Of a stretch of DNA of 64,000 bases, positions 28,127 to 38,615 are shown in pieces. Positions within the stretch are counted from its first letter, which is position 1. Each line of letters opens with the position of its first letter. The stretch comes from Mucilaginibacter dorajii (lineage in GTDB: Bacteria > Bacteroidota > Bacteroidia > Sphingobacteriales > Sphingobacteriaceae). The notes below the pieces were generated by a model. That model was given only the letters and a program-made list of their open reading frames with translations. It did not search any database and had not been told where the DNA came from. The translations under genes and the position numbers were made by a program. The DNA lies in assembly GCF_024808255.1 (NCBI RefSeq), contig NZ_JANTYS010000007.1, positions 124,001-188,000 of the forward strand, written 5' to 3'.

Positions 28127-29503
28127 TTAGTATAAAGTGAACTCAACCCTACGGTTAGCCTGGCGGCCAGCTGCGGTTTTGTTGGTTGCAATTGGCTGTG
28201 TTTGACCATAACCCGTTGCCTCAATACGTGACGCGTTTGCACCTTTACTTACCAGGTAAGCTTTGATAGCTTCGGCACGGTCTTTTGATAAACGCATATT
28301 CAATTCACTTGAACCGGTATTATCAGTGTGACCCGCCAATTTAAGGCTGAAGTTTTTATCAACCAATAACTGGGCAACCCTGTCAAGACTTGGTAATGAG
28401 TGGTCGCGGATGGTTGATTTACCTAAATCAAACTCCAGGTTTTTGATAGCGTCTTTAACAACTTTCTTGTCTTCCTCGGTTACATAAATAACTGGTTTAG
28501 CAAGCGGACAGCCAGAACCATCTACCTTAGTACCGGCAGGAGTGTTAGGGCATTTGTCGTTTACATCCACAACGCCATCGCCGTCGCTATCAGTTGTTAA
28601 TTTAGCAAGGTTTGCGTTAGTAGTGTTCAGGTCATTTCTTAATTGGTCGTTTTTAGCTTTTTCTGCATCAATTTCTCTTTGCAAAGCAGTTTTTGTTTGT
28701 TCGTTTTCCCACAGGTATTCAGTACGCATAGATGCTACCGGGTTATGTGTTGCCATTTGTGGCTTTTTGCTGCTACCCAGGGCGAACTCTAAACCAATGT
28801 GAGCATAAGAAAACCTGTCGTTAGATGTTCCGTATTTGTACCCGTCGAAATTATCGGAGTTAACAAAGTTAACCTGGTAACCTAAATCGAGGTTGATACC
28901 CGGAGCAAGATCGAATTTTAACCCTAATCCAACCGGAATAAATACTTCATTGATTGATCCGTTACCTGTAGTTTTGTAATTTGAGGTTTGGCCGGCTGCA
29001 TTAGTTATTTTGGGTGTATAGTTCATAGTACCAGCACCCAAAGTTAAATACGGCTGAATAAACGGTTTTTCATGGCGCCAGTTAATGTTGGCCAATGTAA
29101 TGTTGGCGCTTAAGCTTGCCGACCAGTTAATATTGGTTTCGTAATTAGTGTAAGGTGCTACACCTAAATTGTCGGGCTGGCTTGTTGTACCTTTAACCTT
29201 ACCACGCAGGAAATCGGCCTGTAAACCAAATGATGGCAATATTTGCTTTTTAATGTAAGCGCCATAGCCTATTGCTTCTTGCGGATGGCTAAAGTCCTGC
29301 CTGTTGTTACTTCCAAAAATGGTGAACGGGGTTAATAAACCACCATTTACACCTACTGACCAGGTGCGCAACTGACCACCACCAGAAAATGGTTTTACAT
29401 AGTCTTTTGCTGCTGCCGAGGTATCAGGAGTTTGAGCGAATAATTTACTGCCTACCATTAATCCGCTAAGGAGCATGGTGGCTTTTTTTAAATTTGTTTT
29501 CAT
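28127..29503 (-). CDS. OmpA-family outer membrane protein with TSP3 calcium repeat
   Basis: A 458-residue protein. A signal peptide (LSGLMVGSKLFAQ) precedes an N-terminal eight-strand barrel (about 45-255). A coiled-coil linker follows (about 265-305, QTKTALQREIDAEKAKNDQL), then a thrombospondin type 3 repeat (DSDGDGVVDVNDKCPNTPAG). The C-terminal OmpA peptidoglycan-binding domain is at about 345-458 (LAGHTDNTGSSELNMRLSKDRAEAI; RQANRRVEFTLY). It anchors the outer membrane to peptidoglycan. A small palindrome (GTTTACT-AGTAAAC, 29522-29539) lies in its leader just before the ATG. Confidence 0.95.
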   Translation of the reverse strand: MKTNLKKATMLLSGLMVGSKLFAQTPDTSAAAKDYVKPFSGGGQLRTWSVGVNGGLLTPFTIFGSNNRQDFSHPQEAIGYGAYIKKQILPSFGLQADFLRGKVKGTTSQPDNLGVAPYTNYETNINWSASLSANITLANINWRHEKPFIQPYLTLGAGTMNYTPKITNAAGQTSNYKTTGNGSINEVFIPVGLGLKFDLAPGINLDLGYQVNFVNSDNFDGYKYGTSNDRFSYAHIGLEFALGSSKKPQMATHNPVASMRTEYLWENEQTKTALQREIDAEKAKNDQLRNDLNTTNANLAKLTTDSDGDGVVDVNDKCPNTPAGTKVDGSGCPLAKPVIYVTEEDKKVVKDAIKNLEFDLGKSTIRDHSLPSLDRVAQLLVDKNFSLKLAGHTDNTGSSELNMRLSKDRAEAIKAYLVSKGANASRIEATGYGQTQPIATNKTAAGRQANRRVEFTLY

Positions 29504-29856
29504 ATTATTATTTAATTATTAGTTTACTTTTCAGTAAACCATAACCGTAGTTTGCAATACTGATGCCCTTATATCACTTTTAAGAGCTATTAGCTATATT
29601 GGCACTATAACTCACATCGTTTCAAACATTTGAACAAAATCATTGAAACCAGATCGACTTTTTGCATAAACTGGTCAATGGGTCAAAAACAGTACAATTA
29701 TGTATGTCCTTTAATACTAAAAGTTATTTTTTACCACCATTACTTATTAAACCATTAGGCAACTTATTGACACTATCAACGTATACAACTCACATATATA
29801 AACCTTCTGTATCCCGGAGTCTTCTTTGGTTAACAGCAATAAATAAAATACGTTAA
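29504..29856. other. 353-bp divergent intergenic region
   Basis: Separates the ompA-like gene (minus) and the hybrid two-component gene (plus). It has the inverted repeat GTTTACT (29522-29528)/AGTAAAC (29533-29539) close to the ompA start. It also has TGAACAAAA at 29631-29639, matching the motif upstream of the hybrid kinase and STAND copy 1. Confidence 0.5.
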
Positions 29857-32800
29857 ATGTTCAGGTGGTATCATAGCTATAAAGCCATTATTTGCATTGT
29901 ACTTTTGGGTTGCATCATAATACCCTTTAGTGGCTATGCTCAAAATGAAAGCCTTAAGTTTTTGCATGTAGGCACTGCCGAGGGTTTATCTCAAATTAAC
30001 GTAAACTGCATTTTTCAGGACAGCCGGGGTTTTATGTGGATAGCCACCCGTAACGGCTTAAACCGGTATGATGGCTATAAATTTACCACCTTCCGCTACG
30101 ATTCAAAGGACAGTACATCCTTAAGCAACAACACGGTAACCGATATTGTGGAAGATACCAATGGCAACATATGGCTGGCAACCCAAGGTGGCCTAAACAT
30201 GTACCAGCGTAACACAGAACAATTTATAAGGCATTTTCATGACGATAATGATCCAAAAAGCCTTGTCAACAATATTATAAACCGGTTGCTTTTTGAAAAC
30301 GGTTACCTATGGGTGGCTACCCAAAACGGTGGCCTTGACCGTTACGATATTAAGCACAACACCTTTGAACACCACCCTCATTCAGATACCGATCCAAATA
30401 GCTTAAGTGATAACATTGCCCGTACCGTTTATCGCGACGCTCAGCATAACTTATGGGTAGGCACCGGCAATGGGGGCCTAAACTTATACAACCGCAAAAC
30501 AAACACGTTCACTCATTTTCCCTTTTACGATGCAGTAACAAAAAACTTATCGGGCAAAAACATAGTCAGCATTTTTGAAGACAACTCCAAAAGGCTATGG
30601 GTAGGCAGCCAGGCCGATGGTTTGTTTTTGTTTGACAGGGATACCAAAACATTTAAACAATTTTTACATGATAAAAACGGTACTAATAGTATATCGGCCA
30701 ATACTATTTATGCATTAAATGACGACGACGAAGGCAATCTGTGGATAGGAACCGAAAACGGCGGGCTATGTGTACTCAATAAACATACAGGAAAATTCAG
30801 CGTGTACGAGCACGACGAGATAGATAACAACAGCATTAACGGTAACTCGGTATATGGTATCTGTCGCGACCGGTATGGTAACATGTGGGTTGGCGCCTTT
30901 GGCGGGGGCATTAATTTATATAAAAAATCGACCGCCAGTTTTGCCCTTTACCGCCATAACAGTCATCCCGAAAGTTTGAGCAATAACTATGTTCTTGATC
31001 TTGCCGAGGATAAAGACCACCATATATGGATAGGAACAGACGGAGGCGGGCTCAACAAATTTGATCCTGTAAATAAAACTTTTATAAGTTACAAGCAACA
31101 GCCCGATGGAAAAAACGGCATCACCGGTAATTATGTACTCACTGTAAAACCTCACCCAGATGGCAAATTATGGATAGGCACCTGGGGCGATGGCTTGAGT
31201 ATTCTTGATCCCAAAACCCATATTTTCACCAACTATAAACATGACCCTGCCAAACCAAACGGCATTGCCGGCAATAACATTTATTACATCTTACACACCA
31301 GCGATAACAAGACGTGGCTTGGTGCCTTCAACGATGGCCTGGATTGTTACAACCCCGATACCAAAGTATTTACACATTACAGGTTCAACGCAAACAATCC
31401 TAAAAGCATCAGTAGCGACAGAACCTACGTAATATACGAAGACAGGAAGAAGAACTTATGGCTTGGCACATCAGACGGGGGCCTTAATCTTTTTGAACCT
31501 AAAACCGGCACATTCAAACGCTTTATGCACGATGAAAAAACAAACAGCATCAGCAACAACGGTGTAACCGATATCTATGAAGACCATGCCGGCAAGCTTT
31601 GGATAGCTACCCTATCCGGGTTGGATATTTTTGATCCCGCCACCGGACACTTTACAGTGTTTACAAAAAAAGAGGGCCTGCCAAGCGATATTATTTATGC
31701 CATAAGGGAGGACAGCCATGGAAAACTATGGATCAGCAGCAACGGGGGCCTCTCAAAATTCGACCCGGTTAATCAATCCTTTTACAATTACACTATTGAA
31801 GACGGCTTACAGGGCGATGAGTACAAGCCCCATTCGGCCCTGAAAACCGACGATAAAAAGATCTATTTTGGCGGCATTAACGGTTTTAATGTTTTTGATC
31901 CCGATAAGGTATTGAAACAGGATGGTTTCGCCCCATTGGTTATTACCTCCTTTCAGTTGTTTAATAAATCGTTGACCATTGCAACAGGCCCCAATGATCC
32001 GTCGCCATTAAAAAAAGACATAACCGATACACGTAACCTTACGCTATCCTACAAACAATCTGTCTTTTCCTTTGAATTTGCGGCACTTGATTACGCTTCA
32101 GTCGACAGGAAACAATACGCTTACTATTTAGAGGGTTTTGATACAGAATGGAATTACATTGGCAGTCATAACTCCGCTTCGTATACCAATTTATCACCCG
32201 GCACTTATCATGTTAAGCTAAAATACAGAAATAGTCAGGGCTTATGGTCGCCGGTGGCTACGCCGCTAACCATTACCATTATTCCGCCATTTTGGTTAAC
32301 CTGGTGGTTTGAGGTATTGGCAGTTTTGGCATTTGTTGGCGCTATTTATGGTTTATTTAAATACAGGATGCGCACTGTTAGGCGACAAAAGGAAAATTTG
32401 GAAAAACTGGTGCAGGAACGTACCGAAAGTATTACCCAACTTACTATAGAAGAAAGAAGATCGCGCGAAGCGGCCGAGAAAGCGCGCGAGGAAGCGGAAA
32501 ATGCCAACAAGGCCAAAAGTATATTCCTGGCCACCATGAGTCATGAGATACGCACCCCTATGAACGGTGTTATTGGGATGGCCACCCTTTTAACCAATAC
32601 CGACCTCACCGCCGAACAGGCAGAGTATACCGAAACCATCAAACAGTCTGGCGATGCTCTTTTAACGGTGATTAACGACATACTCGATTTCTCGAAAATA
32701 GAATCAGGTAATATGGAACTGGAAGAACATGATTTTAATATCAGGGATTGCGTTGAAGGCGTATTGGATCTTTTTGCCGATAAAGCCTCGCAGCTCAAGA

Positions 32801-34053
32801 TCGATCTTATTTACCAGATAGAGCCTGAAGTGCCGGAGCATATCATTGCCGATTCGATGCGTTTAAGGCAGGTATTAATAAACCTGGTGGGTAATGCTAT
32901 TAAGTTTACCAGTGAAGGCGAGATTTTTATTGGTATAAATGAAACATCCGCCAACGATGACGGGCTTGAACTTTCATTTACCGTACGCGATACCGGCATC
33001 GGCATCCCCGACGATAAATTATCGCGCCTGTTTAAAGCATTTTCGCAGGTTGACTCCAGTACAACCCGTAAGTATGGAGGAACCGGCCTTGGTTTGGTGA
33101 TCAGTGAAAAACTCATTCATTTAATGGGCGGCGAGATTAGCATCAAAAGCGAATTAGGTACAGGCACAACTTTCAGCTTCAATATTAAAACCAGGGCTGG
33201 CATTAAAACTACGCCTGTGTACGCTAACCCGGATGTTAGCGGTCTTCAAAAGAAACAAATTCTTGTTGTTGACGATAATGCTACCAACCGCAACATTATG
33301 GAAACATTGCTAAAACACTGGAAGTTTACGCCTTTAATAGCAAAATCGGGCACCGAAGCGTTGGCTATGTTAACGGGTGACAACCAAATAGAATTAGTTA
33401 TAACTGATATGCATATGCCCGGCATGGATGGTGCCGAACTGGCCCGTAAAATAAAAGCCGACCATCCTGGTATTCCTATGATCTTACTCAGCTCGGTAGA
33501 TAAGCAAAGCAAACGCGAGGTAAATTTGTTTAATGTGGTACTAACCAAGCCGGCCAAACATAACCTGCTGCTGAAACATATCATCGATCTGTTAAAGAAC
33601 GAAAGCAAAAATGCTATAGATCAAAAAACTAAGATAAGCCACCTATCAACAGAACTGGGTGTACAATATCCCATGAGTATTTTGATTGCCGAAGACAACC
33701 TTATCAATCAAAAAGTAGCCCGGCAAATCCTTCAGAAAATGGGCTACCAGGCCGATATTGCTGTTAACGGCATTGAAGCGCTGGAAGCGGTAACGGCAAA
33801 ACAATACGATATTATACTAATGGATGTGCAAATGCCCGAGATGGACGGACTGGAAGCCACGCGGCAGATCAGGAAAAACTTATCCATACAACCTGTTATA
33901 GTGGCCATGACTGCCAACGCCATGGTTGAAGACAAAGAAGCCTGCCTGCAGGCCGGCATGAACGATTACCTGAGCAAACCCATGAAAATTGCCGAAATTG
34001 TAGCTGTGTTGGAAAAATATGGCAAACTGGTGAAAGAGCAGACAAATCCATAA
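29857..34053 (+). CDS. Hybrid two-component system protein: beta-propeller sensor, kinase, two receivers
   Basis: A 1398-residue single-polypeptide signalling protein. A signal sequence (about 1-28) precedes a periplasmic sensor of about 14 Reg_prop repeats (recurring [28 protein letters not shown]) forming two seven-blade propellers. A Y_Y_Y domain (about 745-805), a membrane helix (about 811-833) and a coiled coil follow. HisKA has His896 in [12 protein letters not shown]; the HATPase has [12 protein letters not shown] (about 1004) and GGTGLGLV. Receiver 1 has Asp1184 ([11 protein letters not shown]) and receiver 2 Asp1323 ([11 protein letters not shown]). Most SusCD-linked hybrids end in an AraC HTH; this one has a second receiver instead. 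It may sense the glycan of the nearby mannan locus. Confidence 0.95.
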   Translation: MFRWYHSYKAIICIVLLGCIIIPFSGYAQNESLKFLHVGTAEGLSQINVNCIFQDSRGFMWIATRNGLNRYDGYKFTTFRYDSKDSTSLSNNTVTDIVEDTNGNIWLATQGGLNMYQRNTEQFIRHFHDDNDPKSLVNNIINRLLFENGYLWVATQNGGLDRYDIKHNTFEHHPHSDTDPNSLSDNIARTVYRDAQHNLWVGTGNGGLNLYNRKTNTFTHFPFYDAVTKNLSGKNIVSIFEDNSKRLWVGSQADGLFLFDRDTKTFKQFLHDKNGTNSISANTIYALNDDDEGNLWIGTENGGLCVLNKHTGKFSVYEHDEIDNNSINGNSVYGICRDRYGNMWVGAFGGGINLYKKSTASFALYRHNSHPESLSNNYVLDLAEDKDHHIWIGTDGGGLNKFDPVNKTFISYKQQPDGKNGITGNYVLTVKPHPDGKLWIGTWGDGLSILDPKTHIFTNYKHDPAKPNGIAGNNIYYILHTSDNKTWLGAFNDGLDCYNPDTKVFTHYRFNANNPKSISSDRTYVIYEDRKKNLWLGTSDGGLNLFEPKTGTFKRFMHDEKTNSISNNGVTDIYEDHAGKLWIATLSGLDIFDPATGHFTVFTKKEGLPSDIIYAIREDSHGKLWISSNGGLSKFDPVNQSFYNYTIEDGLQGDEYKPHSALKTDDKKIYFGGINGFNVFDPDKVLKQDGFAPLVITSFQLFNKSLTIATGPNDPSPLKKDITDTRNLTLSYKQSVFSFEFAALDYASVDRKQYAYYLEGFDTEWNYIGSHNSASYTNLSPGTYHVKLKYRNSQGLWSPVATPLTITIIPPFWLTWWFEVLAVLAFVGAIYGLFKYRMRTVRRQKENLEKLVQERTESITQLTIEERRSREAAEKAREEAENANKAKSIFLATMSHEIRTPMNGVIGMATLLTNTDLTAEQAEYTETIKQSGDALLTVINDILDFSKIESGNMELEEHDFNIRDCVEGVLDLFADKASQLKIDLIYQIEPEVPEHIIADSMRLRQVLINLVGNAIKFTSEGEIFIGINETSANDDGLELSFTVRDTGIGIPDDKLSRLFKAFSQVDSSTTRKYGGTGLGLVISEKLIHLMGGEISIKSELGTGTTFSFNIKTRAGIKTTPVYANPDVSGLQKKQILVVDDNATNRNIMETLLKHWKFTPLIAKSGTEALAMLTGDNQIELVITDMHMPGMDGAELARKIKADHPGIPMILLSSVDKQSKREVNLFNVVLTKPAKHNLLLKHIIDLLKNESKNAIDQKTKISHLSTELGVQYPMSILIAEDNLINQKVARQILQKMGYQADIAVNGIEALEAVTAKQYDIILMDVQMPEMDGLEATRQIRKNLSIQPVIVAMTANAMVEDKEACLQAGMNDYLSKPMKIAEIVAVLEKYGKLVKEQTNP

Positions 34054-34149
34054 CAAAGAGCAGCACATTATCTAAAGGTTATCTTTCCGTTAAATCATCA
34101 TCTTCAGTAATTTACCAAAGTAATTCCTTGATAATTTCGGCAAAAAAAC

Positions 34150-35361
34150 ATGAAAATTTTATTGCGCTGCTTGGTAGTTGTTTCCTTTTTGTCGGTCATC
34201 AATTGCGGGTATGCCCAAAATCCGTCTCTAAAATTCAACGGTGGTAAACGGGTGGTTATCATCATGTTTGATGGTTTCGGCATGAGTTATTTTAAAAACT
34301 CGCCCATGCCCTACCTGAAATCGATGATTGAGAAAGGCTTTTTTAAGCAGGTAAGCGCGCTAATGCCAACGGTAACCAATGCTAATAATACATCCATATG
34401 TACCAGCACCTTTCCCCAGGTTAATGGCATAAGCGGCAATTTCTTTTTAAACGATCAGGGGCAGGAAGAGTTTATGGAAGACAAGCACCTGGTACTTGCC
34501 CCTACCATTTTTCAAAAACTTAAAAAATATGGCGTAAAATCGGCACTGATATCAAGCAAAAAGAAAAGTACCACCCTGCTTTGCGAAGGCACCGATATGG
34601 TGGTATCGCCAGAAACCGCGGATACTTCATGGACCAACCATCTTGGTATGCCCGCCAACATCTATAGTGCCGAGATCAATTACTGGTCGATGAAGGCGGG
34701 GATTTACCTGCTTAAAAACCGCAGGGATATTGGCTGTATTTATATTCATACTACAGACTACCCCATGCATACCTGGGCACCAACCGACAGCAATTCTATC
34801 AATCATTTAAAAAATATCGACAACTACATCCGGCAGATTAGCGAGGCAGCACCCGATGCAACCATATTGATCACCGCCGATCATGACGTAAACCATAAAA
34901 GCCGTTGTATAGACCTTCAGAAGGCTTTAAAATTGCAAAATATAAATATAAAACTGGCGCTGAGCCCAGAGAAGGATAAATACATTAAACATCACCGGGG
35001 ATTTGGTGGTGCATCATATGTGTATCTAAACAACCCCGCTGACGTAACCATGGTTAAAGCAGCCTTACACAAGATACAAGGCATAGAAAATATACTGACA
35101 CGAGCAGAAGCTGCTAAAAAATATCACTTACCAGCAAACCGCATAGGCGACCTCATAGTTTTAGGCGATTCCACCACCGTTTTTGGTGACCTTGAAAATG
35201 AAGCTGTAGAGCTGTTACCTGATACTTACCGCAGCCATGGTTCTGTTTATGAAATCAATGTTCCTTTGATCATCCTTAACGCGCCAAAACATCCGCCTGC
35301 ATCTTTTTTTAATTATAATAAAGACCTGGCGGCATGGTTAATGGATAAGAAATACTGGTAA
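34150..35361 (+). CDS. Secreted phosphodiesterase/phosphonoacetate hydrolase-like protein
   Basis: A 403-residue protein with signal peptide (LVVVSFLSVINCGYAQ). It belongs to the alkaline phosphatase superfamily, type I phosphodiesterase branch. It shows the metal-binding VVIIMFDGFG, the nucleophile Thr in TVTNANNTSICT, GISGNFFL, a later HTTDYPMHTW and ITADHDVNHK, and RSHGSVYEINVPLI near the end. The TNxNNTSI...GISGNF arrangement is closest to phosphonoacetate hydrolase (PhnA) as I recall it, rather than to bulk alkaline phosphatases. It probably cleaves a phosphonate or phosphodiester in the periplasm. No phosphonate transport genes are next to it. Confidence 0.8.
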   Translation: MKILLRCLVVVSFLSVINCGYAQNPSLKFNGGKRVVIIMFDGFGMSYFKNSPMPYLKSMIEKGFFKQVSALMPTVTNANNTSICTSTFPQVNGISGNFFLNDQGQEEFMEDKHLVLAPTIFQKLKKYGVKSALISSKKKSTTLLCEGTDMVVSPETADTSWTNHLGMPANIYSAEINYWSMKAGIYLLKNRRDIGCIYIHTTDYPMHTWAPTDSNSINHLKNIDNYIRQISEAAPDATILITADHDVNHKSRCIDLQKALKLQNINIKLALSPEKDKYIKHHRGFGGASYVYLNNPADVTMVKAALHKIQGIENILTRAEAAKKYHLPANRIGDLIVLGDSTTVFGDLENEAVELLPDTYRSHGSVYEINVPLIILNAPKHPPASFFNYNKDLAAWLMDKKYW

Positions 35362-35458
35362 TCAATAAAAACTAAAAAATAGCTTATCTTTTGTCCCATA
35401 TTGGTCTTGCTCATCGTCATGCTTGTACAGACCGATAAATCATTAAAAAAACAACCTT

Positions 35459-35917
35459 ATGGCCTTTCCAAGCATTTTCTCGGCACCGGTTGCTGATGAC
35501 GTAATTAAAAGAATCAACACGCTTACCTCCGAAACCAAACCCCTATGGGGTAAAATGACTGTAGCGCAAATGCTTGCGCATTGTAACGTGAGTTATGAGC
35601 TGGCATATGAGGATAAACACCCTAAGCCTAATGGCTTTATGAAGTTAATCCTTAAACTGCTGGTAAAAAACAAGGTAGTAAGCGAGACTCCTTACGGACA
35701 CAATAACCCAACAGCCCCCGCATTTTTGATGACCACCGAAAAAGACTTCGAGATAGAAAAAAGCAGGCTGATTGCCTATATCCAAAAAACACAGCAATTA
35801 GGCGAAAAGGAGTTTGACGGGCGGATGTCACATTCTTTTGGCCCTTTGACCATTACAGAGTGGAACAATATGTTTTATAAACACCTTGACCATCACCTTA
35901 CACAGTTTGGGAGTTAG
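35459..35917 (+). CDS. DUF1569 (DinB-like fold) protein
   Basis: A 152-residue cytoplasmic protein. It shows the DUF1569 pattern: KPLWGKMTVAQMLAHCNVSYELA near residue 30, the central SETPYGHNNPTAPAF, and HSFGPLTITEWNNMFYKHLDHHLTQFG at the end. His residues at about 41, in MSHSFG and in KHLDHH could form the metal site of the DinB/YfiT four-helix fold. Function of the family is unknown; a thiol transferase or stress role is often guessed. Confidence 0.8.
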   Translation: MAFPSIFSAPVADDVIKRINTLTSETKPLWGKMTVAQMLAHCNVSYELAYEDKHPKPNGFMKLILKLLVKNKVVSETPYGHNNPTAPAFLMTTEKDFEIEKSRLIAYIQKTQQLGEKEFDGRMSHSFGPLTITEWNNMFYKHLDHHLTQFGS

Positions 35918-36066
35918 CAGACGTGGAACCACTTCCATAGAAATCAACAAGCTTAAATCCTGTTAAGTTTCTGTTTACAAGCAACCTCTTTAACTCTACA
36001 TTCGTTTTCTTATAAAACCCTCCTGATAAACACGAGGTTATTATATCAATATTAAAACACATCTGT

Positions 36067-36588
36067 ATGAAAAAGACCATGTTTCCCTTGTTGCTTTTGT
36101 TTGTTGTCAGCATTTCGGCACTTGCTTTAACACTCAACACCTATAAAGTAAAAAGCCCCTATGAAGTTAAATTTTCGGGCGGCCGTATTAACGGTGTTTT
36201 TGAAGATCTGAAAGCGAATATCCAGTTTGATAAAGAAAACCCTGAAGCATCAAAAATTTCGGCAACTATAGTTGTTGAAAGCATTGCCACCGGTTTCTTT
36301 ATCAAAAACAATCACGCTAAAGATGCCCTTGATGCCGATAAATATCCAACCATATCATTTGTATCTACCAACGTTACCAAAAGCGGCAGCGCTTACCAGG
36401 CAGCAGGTAAACTTACCATGAAGGGTGTTACCAAGCCTGTTACCATCCATTTTACGTTTGATGATAAAGGAGCCGAAGGCGTTTTTAAAGGCGACTTTAA
36501 AGTAATACCCAAAGAGTTTGGCATTACCCGCAATGGCTCGCCGGATGAGCTTACCATTAGCCTTACTGTACCTGTTACAAAAGCTTAA
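36067..36588 (+). CDS. YceI-family periplasmic lipid-binding-like protein
   Basis: A 173-residue secreted protein (signal MFPLLLLFVVSISALALT). It has the YceI lipocalin-like barrel: VKFSGGRINGVFEDLKANIQFD, IVVESIATGFFIKNNHAKDALDADKYPTISF in segments, and GKLTMKGVTKPVTIHFTF. Related proteins bind polyisoprenoids such as ubiquinone precursors. It ends at a perfect palindromic terminator shared with the convergent gene. Confidence 0.88.
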   Translation: MKKTMFPLLLLFVVSISALALTLNTYKVKSPYEVKFSGGRINGVFEDLKANIQFDKENPEASKISATIVVESIATGFFIKNNHAKDALDADKYPTISFVSTNVTKSGSAYQAAGKLTMKGVTKPVTIHFTFDDKGAEGVFKGDFKVIPKEFGITRNGSPDELTISLTVPVTKA

Positions 36589-36604
36589 CAGAAAGTATTC
36601 CAAT

Positions 36605-36642
36605 AAAAAGGGCTGGCAATTATATAATTGCCAGCCCTTTTT
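36605..36642. terminator. Perfect bidirectional terminator between yceI and the beta-barrel gene
   Basis: The 38 bases from 36605 to 36642 are a perfect palindrome: AAAAAGGGCTGGCAATTAT followed by its exact complement. It gives an A-run/T-run at both ends and serves the two convergent genes. Confidence 0.93.
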
Positions 36643-36664
36643 ATTGGATCGGGATTTAGTTGAT

Positions 36665-37207
36665 CTATAAACCAAACCCGTAAGCCAGGCGTAAGGCTAC
36701 AACACCAGAGTGATAATCTTTCATATAAAAATCCTCGTAGCGTACACCAAGATCCCAGTGTTTATCGGCATAACCTATACCACCAGCCAAATCTCGCCTG
36801 TGGAAGGGCGCCCAGCCTTGATTACCTTCTAATTTTTCCCAGGCCAAACCGCCTTCGGCAGCTACATAAAAGTTAGGGATAACAAACTCTTTAACGCCTA
36901 TTTTAAGCGGGATTTCGCCATAGCTTCCGTACTTTTTGTTGGTAAGCGGGTCTGTTTTAGGGAAAAAATGATAACCGCCCGCGGCAAAAGTTACCGCGAA
37001 GTTATTGGTAACGCCATATTGGAATTTGCCAGAGGCACCCAGCACAAAATTTGCACCCAGGCGGGCTACGCCTGTAGGGACGCCGGTCTCGGCACCCAGG
37101 CTGAAGGTAAATTTATTGGCAGCTACCGTTTGTGCCTTTACGTTGGTTGAAAAAAATATAGCAGAAGCAGCGAATGAAACGGCTATTAATTTTGATAAAA
37201 TTTTCAT
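36665..37207 (-). CDS. Small outer membrane beta-barrel protein
   Basis: A 180-residue protein with a signal peptide (LIAVSFAASAIFFSTNVKAQ). Its alternating aromatic strands (KFTFSLGAETGVPTG, GKFQYGVTNNFAVTFAAGGYHF, HWDLGVRYEDFYM) end in LAYGFGL, a C-terminal aromatic-poor variant of the outer-membrane insertion signal. This is an eight-strand porin/OmpX-like fold by appearance. No function can be assigned. Confidence 0.78.
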   Translation of the reverse strand: MKILSKLIAVSFAASAIFFSTNVKAQTVAANKFTFSLGAETGVPTGVARLGANFVLGASGKFQYGVTNNFAVTFAAGGYHFFPKTDPLTNKKYGSYGEIPLKIGVKEFVIPNFYVAAEGGLAWEKLEGNQGWAPFHRRDLAGGIGYADKHWDLGVRYEDFYMKDYHSGVVALRLAYGFGL

Positions 37208-37581
37208 TTGGAGTGGTTTTTAGTAAATAATCATTACCTGTATTACTGTAACTTTTACCAATACGTTGCCTGAGTGTTCAATTTTTGTAACGGCACGCAC
37301 TTTTTAGCTCCTCCAAAAGTGTTGCGTTGCGCAACAAGTGAAACAGCGAAAAACAATACCATCCTAACAATCAACACATTAATGAATTGTCATATTTTAC
37401 AAACCGCAACAAAACCGCAACAGCAACAGCCAGAAACGCCCCAATAACTATCTTAATTCTTGACTCTTGATTTCTGACTCTTTCCTCCCTACTGTTTACA
37501 TCAATTAAAAATTAACATCACAATAAGCTAATGATTTGGCAACATTGAAGCGGTACTTTTGGGTAAACAAAAAAATTATCG
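37208..37581. other. 374-bp divergent intergenic region
   Basis: Lies between the beta-barrel gene (minus) and the PLC-like gene (plus). It contains the palindrome GTTGCGCAAC (37326-37335) and two TGACTCT copies (37461-37467, 37475-37481) that look like eroded simple repeats. No gene was seen. Confidence 0.5.
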
Positions 37582-38424
37582 ATGCGAACAGCAATTTTTT
37601 GCCCGAAGCACCTTAAATTCTTGTTATCCCTCTTACTACTGATCATTCTCGGTTACAACGCTTACCCCCAAAATTTAACGCTCACCAGCGGCTTCGCCCA
37701 TAACGATTACTGGCATAAAAGACCATTGTATGATGCCCTTGACAATGGCTTTACCCACATTGAGGCAGATATTTATTTAAGGGGCAATAAATTGATAGTA
37801 GCCCACATCTTCCCCATATTTAAAAAACAGCATACTTTAGAAAAACTGTATTTCAATCCGCTATTGGAGTGCATTAACGGCACCAACAAGGAGATCAAAT
37901 GCCCCCAATACCCGCTTACGCTGATGATTGACATTAAATCAGACGCGGATAAAACCTACCAGGCGCTGGAAGTATTACTGGATAAATACAAATCTATCTT
38001 ATCCGGCTATGATGATGGTGTTTATACTCAGCGACAGGTAACCGTAGTAATAACCGGCCATAAACCGTATGAACTGATCAGGGCGCAAAAAAACAGGCTG
38101 GCCTTTATTGATGAGGATTTGATGCAGGTTAAACAGGATACCCTTTCAAAAAACCTGTATCAAACCGCAAGCTGCAAATACTCGCACCTGCTAAAATGGG
38201 ATGGCAAAGGCAGTTTTTCGCCGTTTGAAAGGCAGCGGCTGCGTACCTATGTGATGATGGCACATCGCTTTGGCAAAAAAGTACGACTTTGGGCATCGCC
38301 GGAAAATGAAACCGTATGGCGCGAGCTGCTGAACTGCGGGGTGGACCTTATTAATACCGATAAACTTGTCGAACTTAAAAACTTTTTGCAAGCCGGCCCA
38401 AAAAGCTATGCCAAAGTGGATTAA
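37582..38424 (+). CDS. PI-PLC/GDPD-superfamily secreted phosphodiesterase (AIM6-like)
   Basis: A 280-residue protein with signal peptide (LLSLLLLIILGYNAYPQ). It has the TIM-barrel phosphodiesterase motifs: SGFAHNDYWHKRPLYDAL (first catalytic His-Asn), HIEADIYLRGNKLIVAH (Glu-Asp and second His), LTLMIDIKSDA, and VRLWASPENETVWRELLNCGVDLINTDK at the end. The arrangement resembles the AIM6-like branch of the phosphatidylinositol phospholipase C/glycerophosphodiesterase superfamily. It likely hydrolyses a phosphodiester in the periplasm. Confidence 0.8.
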   Translation: MRTAIFCPKHLKFLLSLLLLIILGYNAYPQNLTLTSGFAHNDYWHKRPLYDALDNGFTHIEADIYLRGNKLIVAHIFPIFKKQHTLEKLYFNPLLECINGTNKEIKCPQYPLTLMIDIKSDADKTYQALEVLLDKYKSILSGYDDGVYTQRQVTVVITGHKPYELIRAQKNRLAFIDEDLMQVKQDTLSKNLYQTASCKYSHLLKWDGKGSFSPFERQRLRTYVMMAHRFGKKVRLWASPENETVWRELLNCGVDLINTDKLVELKNFLQAGPKSYAKVD

Positions 38425-38429
38425 CTGTC

Positions 38430-38443
38430 ATTTGTTAACAAAT
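38430..38443. promoter_or_regulatory. Perfect 14-bp palindrome, candidate operator
   Basis: ATTTGTTAACAAAT is self-complementary. It lies six bases after the PLC-like gene stop and 172 bases before the first gene of the ulosonic acid operon. No T-run or longer stem makes it a terminator. It could be a repressor site for the operon. Confidence 0.4.
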
Positions 38444-38615
38444 ATCCCGCCCAAAACCTCCGCTTAATAATTTGATAATACTGGCTTCGCTTTATCTAAA
38501 AGTTGCTCGTTTACTTTTAACAAAATATTAATTAAGCGATAGCAAGCCGGTATATTTTAAACAAAGAAAAATAAATTATCTAAGTCTTGAATTTATTGCA
38601 CACTCCTAATTGAAA

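Noticed and set aside
29662..29856. 64-residue open frame ending exactly before the propeller hybrid
   Set aside because: No domain, non-ATG-quality context and AT-rich intergenic composition. A leader peptide cannot be excluded but nothing supports it.
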